A stretch of 64,000 bases of DNA from the NCBI GenBank assembly GCA_020137815.1, contig CM035352.1, positions 5,542,159 to 5,606,158 of the forward strand. Reading direction: 5' to 3'. The first letter of the stretch is position 1. The number at the start of each line of letters is the position of its first letter. This stretch comes from Hormiphora californensis. Lineage: Eukaryota > Ctenophora > Tentaculata > Cydippida > Pleurobrachiidae. Below are positions 50,201-62,200 of the stretch, in pieces. A program made the translations under genes and the position numbers. The notes beneath the pieces are model-generated. The model did not search any database, was not told where the DNA came from, and saw only the letters and a program-made list of their open reading frames with translations.

Positions 50201-53200
50201 AGGAACCGACCGAACCAAGTAAACAACCAATCAGAGCTCGTTATTTAGGTCACGTGACTGGTTATCAGCCAATCAGGGACCAGTATTTCCTGATTCGGTC
50301 GGTTCCTGGTTGTTATGTCCTCGCCCTCCTTTGAGAGGGTGAAGGAAGACACTCCTAACCCCCTTTTCTCTCTAGATGACCCGTCTGAAACACTACCTAG
50401 GAGCAGTGAAGTTATCAGTAAACCATATACTGCAGATGTTCAGAGGCATCTTGATAAAAAGAGGCTCAGTCTCCCCGCTCCACCACTAGAACATGATATG
50501 CGGAGAGGCAGGTACTTTGTATGTGGGATGTCTACAATTTCTAGAGTTTATTTGGGTCATTACTAGCTACTAGTAGTTATTGTTTCCAATTAACAGTGGC
50601 GATAACACTCAATGGGGTAGATCACAAACAGTAGTGGGCCGCCTCCCCCGTCGTCCCCCTCCACTTGGTGGATCAGCTGATACCATGGGTAGGTCCTTCA
50701 ATTATCAAGTTAATTAATCAATTAAATCATGCAATAATCAATTAAATCGTGCAATAATCAATTAAATCATGCACTAAATCAATTAAATCATGCAATAATC
50801 AAGTAAATCATACAATAAATCAATTAAATCATGCAATAATCAATTAAATCATGCAATGAATTGATATATTTTCAGAGGGGGGTCCAGTGTTTTATGACGA
50901 CTATTTTGGAGACACTGTGTCAGTTTGTTCAGATACCTCTTCCATACCTAACAGCAGGTAATAACTCTCAACTAACACAGTGATCAGCTTTTAGTACAGA
51001 TTCCATGACACTAAAATTTTATAGATTAATTTTCTGGGTTAGAATACATAAAATGATCCTCCCGCGCAATTACAAGAATCATGTAACGCGCATTGAAGGT
51101 CATATAAAGAAAGTACATCACAGTATGCTCCAGCTCCGCGCGCCCAGCATTATCTTCCTTTCCAGCGGCTGCTGCCCTATGTGTCACTGTGGCTCAGTGG
51201 CTGCCTTATTATGTGACTCACAGGGGAGGGGGGGGGGGGGGTGAGGGTGGTGACATGATAAATTGTTAATGTTGTTAAACCTTCACCACTTTTTTGAGTT
51301 AACATCGATTAATAAAATGAGAAAATCTTTAGATAACGGTCTGGTGAAGTTTTTGAATATTGCTCTATATTTTATGCAATTGTACAATTATTTATTGGAT
51401 GGTTTGGTGGTCCGACATACAAGTTTTTTGGCCCAAAATCGATGAAAACCAAATTCATGAGTGTTCTTAAGTTTTAATGGTGGGAAAATGTGGATTAGGG
51501 TATCGCGGTTTAGTTTGGCTAGTTTTTATTTAAATTTAAACAATGGAGCAAATCACTGTGTAAGGTGGTAATAAACGTCCTTAGGGGTATGCAAATCCTG
51601 CAGAAGGAACACCTTTGCTTGCAGAACAACATGCTACAAGTGTTCAATACCAAAAACATGCGATAAAGGGGATTTAGATGGCATAAATGGCATTTATTAA
51701 TGTTTGTTAATAGTGTATAATGTTAACCCTTCACCAAATTGTTCGATGTTAATTTTAACATGATTAACAAAATTATCGTGTCAAGCCCCCCTCCCCTCCG
51801 ACTCACACTGCCTGCTGTGCCACTGTGGCTGCCTTATTGTGTGTCTCACACTGCCTGCTGTGCCACTGTGGCTGTCTTATTGTGTGTCTCACACTGCCTG
51901 CTGTGCCACCTGTTAGCAGGGATGCTGTGCCAGATAAATTGTCCACAAAATAATAATAATAATAATAATAATATCTAGACTTGTATCCTGCCCAGATCCC
52001 CCAGGGACAGCATAGCATAGCTAATACTGCCACTGAGGGATAATCAGAGCAGTTTACTCACACACTCAACCAAAATTAGATTCAAAAACGGTGGTAAAAA
52101 CCAAATTAACCTGCTCTCATGAGATGGAAGAAATACAATCGGATTCATAACAGACATAAATGGTAAGAAGACAAAAAATGTAGCTTCAAAAAAAAAATAT
52201 CCTCTACAACCTTTACACCTCTCCAAAGAACTTTATCAGATCAAAAAAGGTTCAGATAAATCTCTGAACCACCCTCAACACAGACATCGCCCAGGAAAAA
52301 GCGGAAACTGAACACTGAATAAAAATAGTATTACACACTCAGACACTCGTGCTTCAAACCCAAAAAGATGTGCTAGAAAAACTTGTCACGAGGGACACAC
52401 AGTACAAACACACGTCTTACCTGATAGACAGTATAACAGCGAGTGATAGGATAGCGATAGGGGAAATCCGGAAAGAGGAAAGACACAACTAGTCAGCCCC
52501 AAAGGATTCCACGAACAGTCTTGTCTTGAGACGGGTCTTAAACGATTCCACAGTGGTCAACGACCTCAGATCGAGGGGGAGGGCATTCCAAAGGTCCGGT
52601 AGGAGAACTGACGGTCTCCTCTTCCTCAGTTTAGAACTGGCATTCACACTCGACAGTTTGGGGTACCGGAGCTTAAAGAGATCGGGCACAGTAGTCGCTC
52701 TGGTCCGGCGGGGTACATCCAGTACATTGTCCGCAGGTATTTGCTCACAGAGGTAGTCTGGAGCACTTCCATGTATGATCTTGTAGGCCATAAGACATGA
52801 TTTGAAGACAACACGTTGCTCAATAGGGAGAATGTGAGTCTCTCTCAGGTAGGGCAGGTAATCATCTTGATGACCATGCAGTCCATAGATGAACCTAACA
52901 CAGGAATTGAGCACCTTCTGAAGGCGGGCAATGAGCTTCTTTGGAAGACCTCCATAAAGGATATTACAATAATCCAGTCGGGAGATAACAAGCTGCTTCA
53001 CCAAGAGAACTTTGGTGGAGAAGTCCAGACAACGATTGACCTGCCATAAATTCTTCAACAGCATTCCACAATGTTTTCTCACACTGTTCACCTGACGCTC
53101 CAAAGTCAAGTTTTCATCCATGTAAATACCCAGAGTCTTGCCCGAAGTACCCTTGAAGTCAATAGGACCGATATCCACATCTCCAAACCTAACCGACGGT

Positions 53201-56200
53201 TCAAAAGTAAGCTTATCGATAGCACTACTTTTACCCAGGATGAGAAGTTCCGTCTTCGACTCATTGCATTTCAACCAGTGCTTGACCATCCATGCCTTGA
53301 GGCGATCAAGACATTCCTCAACATTCCTCTTCGTTCCTTTCCATTGGTCTTCATCACAGGGAACCAGACTCACATAAATCTGTGAGTCATCTGCATATAG
53401 CTTAATTTTAAGCCCATATGCACGCACCAGATCCTGAAGTTCCTCCACATAGAGAAGAAACAAGACTGGACCAAGAAGGGATCCTTGGGGTACCCCACAT
53501 ATCAAATAAATCATCCTTGATAGTTCTCCTCGCACGTTCACTCTGAAGTTCCTCGATCCAAGATAACTGATAAACCACTGAAGGGCTGCTCCTCTTACTC
53601 CAAACCTCCTACTCAGAACGTCCACAAGCTTAGAATGATCCACAGTGTCAAAGGCAGCCGACATATCCAAAAGAAGAAGGGCAACAATATTACCCTTGTC
53701 CATTTCCTGTAAAAGGTCATCAAACATTCCCATAAGTAGAGTCTCGCAACTATGGCCTACCCTGTACCCCGACTGGTGAGAGTTCAGTAAGTCATTCTCC
53801 TGAAGGAACTCGTTGAGCTGGTCAAGTACCACCTTCTCAAGAACTTTTGAGATAAATGGTAGGTTCGATACCGGGCGATAGTTAGATAGGCTGTCCCTAT
53901 CCCCATTAGGGTTCTTAATGGTGGGAAAAACAAAGGCTTGCTGAAACGTCTCTGGAACAACAGCTTTGCGAAGAGAGGAGTTAATAACTCTTGTAAACAG
54001 AGGAGCAAAAACTTCGATACACTCTTTAATCATCCACGTTGGTATCAGGTCCAGATCACACGTCTTATCCGCCATATCCTTCACTATCCTCTTAATCTCC
54101 TCACAAGAGACTTCCCTGAATTCCTCGAACGTACAATTCCTAACCGAGTCCTCAAGAGATTCCACATCCTCATAAGCATGCTCCTCTGCAGTAACAGAAT
54201 TTCTGATTTTCTCAACTTTACCAGTAAAGAAGTCCGCAAAATCCTCAGCAAGTTTACGATCACATCCTGTTTCAGGTAGTACTACCTCACTTTTTCCCAG
54301 CAGTCGGTTGAGTTTCCTCTGTAGGCCATTGGAGTCCCCTTTAGATTCTTCGAGATCTGCTTTGACGTAGTTAATCCTCGCTTCCTTGTCAACTTTTCCA
54401 AACATCTTCTTCATAGCATTGTACTGCTTCTTCGTGATGGGGGTTTTATTACCCTCCCACGCCCTCTCAGCACACCGACGGAGTCTAAGTGCCTGTCTGA
54501 CCTCCTCATTGTCTCTCCACGGGCGAAGCTTCTTAACTTTCTTTCTCCTCCTCAATGGGACAGTAGTATCCACTAATTCCTCTAGTTCTCGCTCATAGAT
54601 CTCAAAGTTCTCTTCAGGGGAGTCCTCCAGCATACGATCCTCAAGATTCAGTCCTCTAACGGCTTTAGTAAACAAAACTGGGTCCACTGATTTGAAGTCT
54701 CTGTAGGTATTGACACGATTTCGGTCCTGCATGTTGCCATGCCTGGTTTCCAGGGAAACCTCACTCAAGACTAGGAAATGATCGGATTCAGTCCCATCAG
54801 GGTAAATCTCCAAGGATTTGACTTTTTCCTCCACTTCCTTCGGGCAAACCACTAGATCAAGTGTACCTCCACGATTGTGGGTAGGCTGCCTAGGAACAAG
54901 CTGAGAAAATTCCAGAGAGTCCAGGAGTTCAGCTAGCTTTCTGGTGTAGAAATTTTTCCCATCCTGCCACTGGAAATTAAAATCACCCATGATCAGAGGA
55001 AGACCTGTTTTTGACACCAGTTCAGAGAGATAATCCGCGAATTCATCCAGGAACTTCGCCTCAGTAAACCGAGCTTTACCCGTATAGGGGGGTCTGTAAA
55101 TATTACATAACCGAGTGAGATCGGCACCGTCCCCAATTAAAACCTCCTGTATCTGAAAAGACACAAAATTCCGAACAGGTGACAGCCTGACCTTCACTCC
55201 ATCCCGGTAGAGAATACCTATTCCTCCTCCCGCTCTCTCCGCTCTTGGTGATGAAAAGATATTCCAGCCATAATCTCGTATCTCCTGAAGTTTAGCTGTA
55301 TCCGTATTCTTTAGGTATGTTTCCTGAATTAGACATATACCTTACTCTCGTTAATTAAGCTCGCATATTTCAAGAAACTTTTAAATAAGGAACTTTTTTA
55401 CAAGAAACCCCAAAATTTAGACACCCTAAAAATAAGAAACTCTCTCGTTTATTAAGAAACTGAAAAAATAAGAAACCAAAATTAAGAAACTAAAAAAATA
55501 AGAAACCAAAAATAAGAAACCCCAAAAATAAGAAACCCCAAAAATAAGAAACCCCAAAATTAAGAAACCCCAAAAATAAGAAACCCCAAAATTAAGAAAC
55601 CCCAAAATTAAGAAACCCCAAAATTAAGAAACCCCAAAATTAAGAAACCCCAAAAATAAGAAACCCCAAAAATAAGAAACCCCAAAATTAAGAAACCCCA
55701 AAATTAAGAAACCCCAAAAATAAGAAACCCCAAAAATAAGAAACCCCAAAATTAAGAAACCCCAAAAATAAGAAACTCGAAAAATAAGAAACTCGAAAAA
55801 TAAGAAACCTAATTAGGGGAGGGCCTCAAAAAGCCCTAAAATGGACATTTTTGACAACACAGACCAAATGCGGCAAAATAACGCAATTTAAACTAGGTAA
55901 AATGTTGTTTAGGCTATTTCGAAGGTGTGGTCTAACGGTTGACAGGTTACGGAATGGTGGCCGGAATAAGAAAGCTGAGACAAGGGGGGTTAAACACAAA
56001 ACAAAACAACTGCAATGAACTGCTTGTGTGTTAACATTCAGAACTGTTGCAGAATGCAGAGGCCCGTTTCTTATCTCTGTTTTCAAGATGGGTGTGTCGC
56101 CCTGCTTTCTCTCCCAATCTCTCTTCCTATCTCGTCCTCTTTTTCTTTCTTTATCATTGATGATGTCTGCGTGTGCGTGTTAGAGAGAGAGAGAGAGAGA

Positions 56201-56208
56201 GTGTGTGT

Positions 56209-56245
<37 letters not shown>

Positions 56246-59200
56246 AGAGAGATAGAGATAGAGAGAGATACTAAGAAGCAAAGCGAGTGTTAAAACACAA
56301 TCTAAGAGTGGGTGGGTACGAAAAGATAAGGTATTAGACCAGAATGTAGCTCGACAGTGGGGGGTACGAAAAGATAAGAAGTGATACTGAGTGTGAGAAG
56401 GGAAAAAGGGGGGGGGGAAAGAGATGAAACAAAAATGACGACACGAAAGCAAGAAATCATGAACACAAAACACACGGATTTGAGAGAGTGCAAGAGATAG
56501 ATGAACGAGATAGGGATCGGGAGGTGCTCATGCGTGACAGACCTCCACGCACGTGACTTAGAATGCTCGCACCCAATTGGCTGATCATAGTGAAAGTGAA
56601 AGTGACCATAAATGCAGCAATTTGATTGGCTGCGCTGACTGAGTTTGTGATTGGGGGCGGGAACTGGGAAGAGAGAGAGAGAGAGAGGGTAGAGAGAGAG
56701 AGAGGGAGAGAGAAAGCAGGGCGACACACCCATCTTGAAAACAGAGATAAGAAACGGGCCTCTGCAATGCATTCTGCAACAGTTCTGAATGTTAACACAC
56801 AAGCAGTTCATTGCAGTTGTTTTGTTTTGTGTTTAACCCCCCTTGTCTCAGCTTTCTTATTCCGGCCACCATTTCGTAACCTGTCAACCGTTAGACCATA
56901 CCTTCGAAATAGCCTAAACAACATCATACTACTTACTAAGCAAATTGTGTAACGGTGATCACCTAGCAACTACACTTGCACGTGCAATTATTAGAGAGAC
57001 TTGGAGAGATCTCTCCCGGTTGTAGTTGGGTACCAAGGGCGAATTCAATTCTGCACGTGCATTTACTTCTGTCCTTATGCCTAGCTCTTCCACCCCAATC
57101 GCTATTCGACAACGGTTATATGGGTCCAGAAGATCTGCTGCTGTCAGAGAGCAGGCTAGAGAATATGACAGATTACGCCAACGTGTTCAAGCGAGCCAAT
57201 CAACCACTGAGGATAGCTTTACCCAACGTCGCCCAAGGGTGATTACTCCAGTCGAATATAGAAATCTCCGAATCGGCTACATAGCGGTCAACTTTTCACG
57301 TGATGAGTTTCTGGAACAGCACTGCATCTCCATGACATTGATCTCTTAAATTCGGACCTTGACATTGTCAGGAAGCCCAGAGCGTACAACAACATGAGTA
57401 GGGAGAAAGTGAGAGATAGGCTAGGAACGGATGGTGCAGGTGATGTCAGCGTTCCCTAATCAAGCTACCATTTCCCCGAAATTCGCCCGTAGGGCGAACG
57501 GGCCTACTAGTTTTACCTAGTTTAAATTGCGTTATTTTGCTGCATTTGGTCTGTGTTGTCAAAAATGTCCATTTTAGGGCTTTTTGAGGCCCTCCCCTAA
57601 TTAGGTTTCTTGTTTTTCGAGTTTCTTATTTTTGGGGTTTCTACTTTCTTATTTTTCGAGTTTCTTATTTTTCGAGTTTCTTATTTTTGGGGTTTCTTAT
57701 TTTTCGAGTTTCTTATTTTTCGAGTTTCTTATTTTTGGGGTTTCTTAATTTTGGGGTTTCTTAATTTTGGGGTTTCTTATTTTTGGGGTTTCTTATTTTT
57801 GGGGTTTCTTAATTTTGGGGTTTCTTATTTTTGGGGTTTCTTATTTTTGGGGTTTCTTATTTTTGGGGTTTCTTAATTTTGGGGTTTCTTATTTTTGGGG
57901 TTTCTTAATTTTGGGGTTTCTTAATTTTGGGGTTTCTTAATTTTGGGGTTTCTTATTTTTGGGGTTTCTTATTTTTGCGTTTCTTATTTTTGGGGTTTCT
58001 TATTTTTGCGTTTCTTATTTTTGGGGTTTCTTACTTTCTTGGGGGAGTTTCTTATTTTGGGGTGTCTTATTTAATGTGTTTCCACATTTCCCGTTTCTTA
58101 TAAAAAAATTTCTTCCTAAAGCGTTTCTTAATTAGCGAGAGTAAGGTATCACATTTCTTATCCTCAAGATGTGTAATGACCCCAGACGTTTTGTTCTGAA
58201 TGGAGTGTACATTTAATGTACCGATCCTCCACGTCTCTTTACTTTCAGATCTTCCCACGCCCTCGTCAGATAGGAGTTTTTTCGCTCCTTTGTGACTCCA
58301 CTTGTGTTCTCCATGAGTCGTCCTCTAGCATTCACATAATGCGGACACAAGTTGCTTGATGCTGGGTGAGATTTCGCATATCTCTTATCCTCTTTGCTAC
58401 CTCCAACATCACAGTTGACACACTTCATTCTACCAAGATCATTGTCCTTCTTCGCATTACACTGTCTGGTGTCATGGTCCCCTGAACAGAATGCACAGGT
58501 GGGACTCTTATCTTTGTTAGGACAGTAAACGGATCCTGCAACATGTCCATATCGCTGACAATGGAAGCATTGTGTCACATAGAATCTGTCCTTCACAATA
58601 TGCTGTCGTAGTTTCAGGAAAATCCTGTCTCGGTTGTTGGCAATCATTGTCCGAATTTCGGGTGCAACCTTGATCACTGCATACTTCCCTGGGATATTGA
58701 CGTGTACAACATTGATCGCCTGCCCTGCCTGATGTAGCCTCTTAATTCCCTCATTTTTATCACTAAGGATGGCATCCATCAGCGCATCCTTGTTCAATAG
58801 ATCCTGGTCAAGATCAGAAATCATCAGTCGAGGGTCTCTCTTCTTCTGTTTCTCAACTACCGGAGTGACATCCAGAAAAGGTGATAGAGCCTTCTCTGCC
58901 TCCTTCAGATCATCATCAGTCTCAAAGAACAATTGAGTGTGCTTCCTATTCACGGAAGTATCAAGAACAGGAATGTTCTTCAACGCCTTCTCCACTTTCG
59001 ATCTCACCACAGTGGTCCATTTCTCCTCACACATAGGGGTCGCTCCTTCATCACTTGTGTCTTTGATATTTACATACCGTTTGACAGGGGTTGGTGGTGA
59101 TGGTTTCTTAGCCAGGTGATCTATACTTCGACTGGTACCACTTCCATTCTCCTCTTGGCTAACTTTCAATATTTCACTCACTTTTGGGGCTACAAGTCCA

Positions 59201-62200
59201 GGGAGGCTATCAATCAGGTCTTGTTTCAGTTTAGAGAAACTGTCCTTCAGGTCATCACACGAGAACGAAACTCCAGACTCGGAAGATAGGGTTGCACACC
59301 GAGATGTGTCAGGAAGCATGTTGTAGCACATAACAATCATTCTCCATAGGTGTTCTCTGGTAGGTCCATCCGGCGGGGTCATTCTTCCCTCTTCCAGGCA
59401 CTTCACCACTGTACTGCCTTTACATCTGTCAGAGAAACTCGTGCCAAGTAACTCACCTTCATAATCTTTCTTCGTTCGTGTCATTCCATTTCCATACTGG
59501 GGTGCCACACCCGACATTCTATCCTGTAACAGTGACGCGAGGGACCGCTCCACCAAGATTTGGCTTCCCGGATTTGACTCAACGAGGTCTCCTAAGGCTT
59601 GCTCAATGTAGAGGGAGACAGGAACACCAGACTTGTCTTGTCTTTAGAAAAGAGATGGATTGAGCAGAGCTCTCAGAAGATTAACGAGGAGTAATTGAAC
59701 GGAACCTCAAATTAATTTGTTTAAAGTAGTGTTGAAAAGTTTGAAACTAGAATACAAGGTTGCCTAGCTCGAACTTCCTTTACATGTATTATGGCCAGTA
59801 TAAATGAAGTATGAACGTTTGTAGACTGGCGCGTTATGAAGTTGGCTGTTCCCAGCGCGAGCTGGGGACAGCCAACTGGAGTTTAATCGCCCGGCAGGGC
59901 GATTAAACTGGTTTAAATCCCGACGCCGATCCCGACGCGCCAGCCGAGGGTGAGGGGGAGGTGATTTAAACCTATAACGCGATAGGCTAACAAACGTTCA
60001 TATTTTATGAAACCCGATAGCAATTACACACAAATAAGAGACACAACACAAGGTGAAACAGACTAGGACTGCTGGCAATTAGTCAACAGACACCCTGAAA
60101 ATGTGTGTAGACTTAGTGTCTACTGTTCCTAACATGTTCGAGAAAGAGAGAGAAAGATTAGGGGCAATACACACTGTCAGAGGTAGTGAACAGTAAAAGA
60201 GACAATGAGAGAGAGAAATGAATGGAATGTGATTCTTTTCACTCCTTATGAGAGAGATAACATTGAAACGTGTTGCAGACATGTTTCCCCTTTCTTTTGT
60301 TGACAGAACTGTGTGTTTACACACATTTTCAATACTTAGAATTTTACACGCATGTTATTCAAATGAAGAGAAACGCGTGAAAAAGGGAACTGGTCTGTCA
60401 AACTGCGAGGAGGGTGTTAAATCTCCCAGCTGGCGGTTATCATGTGCGCGCAAATTCTTCAAACGACTGATAAATCTGCTATCGGGTTTCATACCAGTAT
60501 AAACCACTATCCTTCACCAAGGAGGAAATCGTTAAAATTAAAATAGAATATAATCAATTAAAATCTACCCACGCCGATTTTTAATCGGAATTAAGGGTAC
60601 GCTAACCAAAAATTTTTTTCGAGTGCAGGGAAATCTCTCGCCGTAGGGTTGTAGGCCATGCCAAGGAGACCTCAAATATGCAATTTGAGCTCTCAAGTCG
60701 AATTCATATTTTTGCTACAGCTGCTTGAAAAATGAACTGAAAATAAGTTTTTGGCATCTCAAAAAAAATTTTTTAAAGATAGGAGCATGAAAATTTGGGG
60801 ATTTGAAGAGGACATGAAGGTTAATAACCACCAAAAATTTTTTTGCAATCCGAGCTGATTTCCGGTCCTGAGATGGATTTCTTTTTTCCCACTTTAACGC
60901 CCTATTTGGCAAAGTTCCGAAAACATGTGAAAGCTGTAAATTGGTGAAAAGTTGCGTCTAACAATTATCTAAGTGGCCATAAATTTTGGGCGTGTCCTTA
61001 TTTGAGATAAGCTGTACAGAGTTTTTTTTGTGAAAGCCGTCATTTCAGAAATAAATAAATTCCCTGTATCTCAAAAACGGCTGATCGTAGAGACCTGAGA
61101 CTATGCTTAAACGATTCAGAAGGTCCGATTTTGGGGGGGTCTTCTGAGAGACATTTTGCTCCTACTTCAACCGTTTTTGCTGTAATTGCGAAAAACAAAA
61201 ACCCATCTTCGCCATCGTGGATTTTTTGTGATTTTGTTCTTGGTGATTATAGGGACCCATATGGACCAAATAGTGAAGGAATTAGCTTGTTACACACTTT
61301 TCCATAGTTTCGGTCCTTTCTTAGCTAAAATTCCCTAATTACAGGATATTGGAGTTTAGCTTTTGCCCTTTTCATAGAATTTGTTTTTCGCAATTACAGC
61401 AAAAACGGTTGAAGTAGGAGCAAAATGTCTCTCAGAAGACCCCCCCAAAATCGGACCTTCTGAATCGTTTAAGCATAGTCTCAGGTCTCTACGATCAGCC
61501 GTTTTTGAGATACAGGGAATTTATTTATTTCTGAAATGACGGCTTTCACAAAAAAAACTCTGTACAGCTTATCTCAAATAAGGACACGCCCAAAATTTAT
61601 GGCCACTTAGATAATCGTTAGACGAAACTTTTCACCAATTTACAGCTTTCACATGTTTTCGGAACTTTGCCAAATAGGGCGTTAAAGTGGAAAAAAAGAA
61701 ATCCATCTCGGGACCGGAAATCAGCTCGGATTGCAAAAAAATTTTTTGTGGTTATTCCCCTTCATGTCCTCTTCAAATCCCCAAATTTTTATGCTCCTAT
61801 CTTTAAAAAATTTTTTTTGAGATGCCAAAAACTTATTTTCAGTTCATTTTTCAAGCAGCTGTAGCAAAAATATGAATTCGACTTGAGAGCTCAAATTGCA
61901 TATTTGAGGTCTCCTTGGCATGGCCTACAACCCTACGGCGAGAGATTTCCCTGCACTCGAAAAAAATTTTTGGTTAGCGTACCCTTAAATCTCCCTGGAT
62001 GGTTTACAGTAGTTATGAATTGGGTGATTTACCGTAGTTATGTCGCCGCACCATGCTGAAAATAATATTTTTATTTATCTTAATTTATCTAAATGGTTCA
62101 CCTTGAAAAGGTATCATTCGAATTTAATAAGGATCGAAATGGTTTCATATTTAAGTTTAATAAGAATATTAGCATTTCCCAGCACAAAATTTTACATAAA

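Larger units (their letters stand above)
51950..59600 (-). mobile_element. CR1/L2-like LINE, interrupted by a 2.8-kb DNA element
   Basis: On minus: ORF1 (59556-58213), ORF2 (58258-58149 continuing at 55337-52489), a 3' untranslated region, and a (TTA)n tail at 51950-51972. The two ORFs overlap by 46 bp in different frames. The tail sequence occurs again at 4960-5131. The 5' end is not defined and may lie somewhat beyond 59600. Apart from the insertion the coding frames are open, so the copy is young. It sits in SNX29 intron 10 in antisense orientation. Confidence 0.88.

Noticed and set aside
55380-55810. Possible spaced-repeat array of TAAGAAACC units
   Set aside because: Short units repeat directly with only base variants and are mirrored at the other end of the same element. 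It is a minisatellite within transposon arms.
57610-57876. 88-codon ORF of FLIFRVSYFWGF repeats
   Set aside because: It is a translation of the TTTCTTATTTTTGGGG repeat in the element's right arm.
60715-61864. Pair of near-identical 65-codon ORFs (MPNRALKW...) on opposite strands
   Set aside because: They lie in the inverted arms of the TTAA-flanked foldback element and are mirror copies without a recognisable motif.
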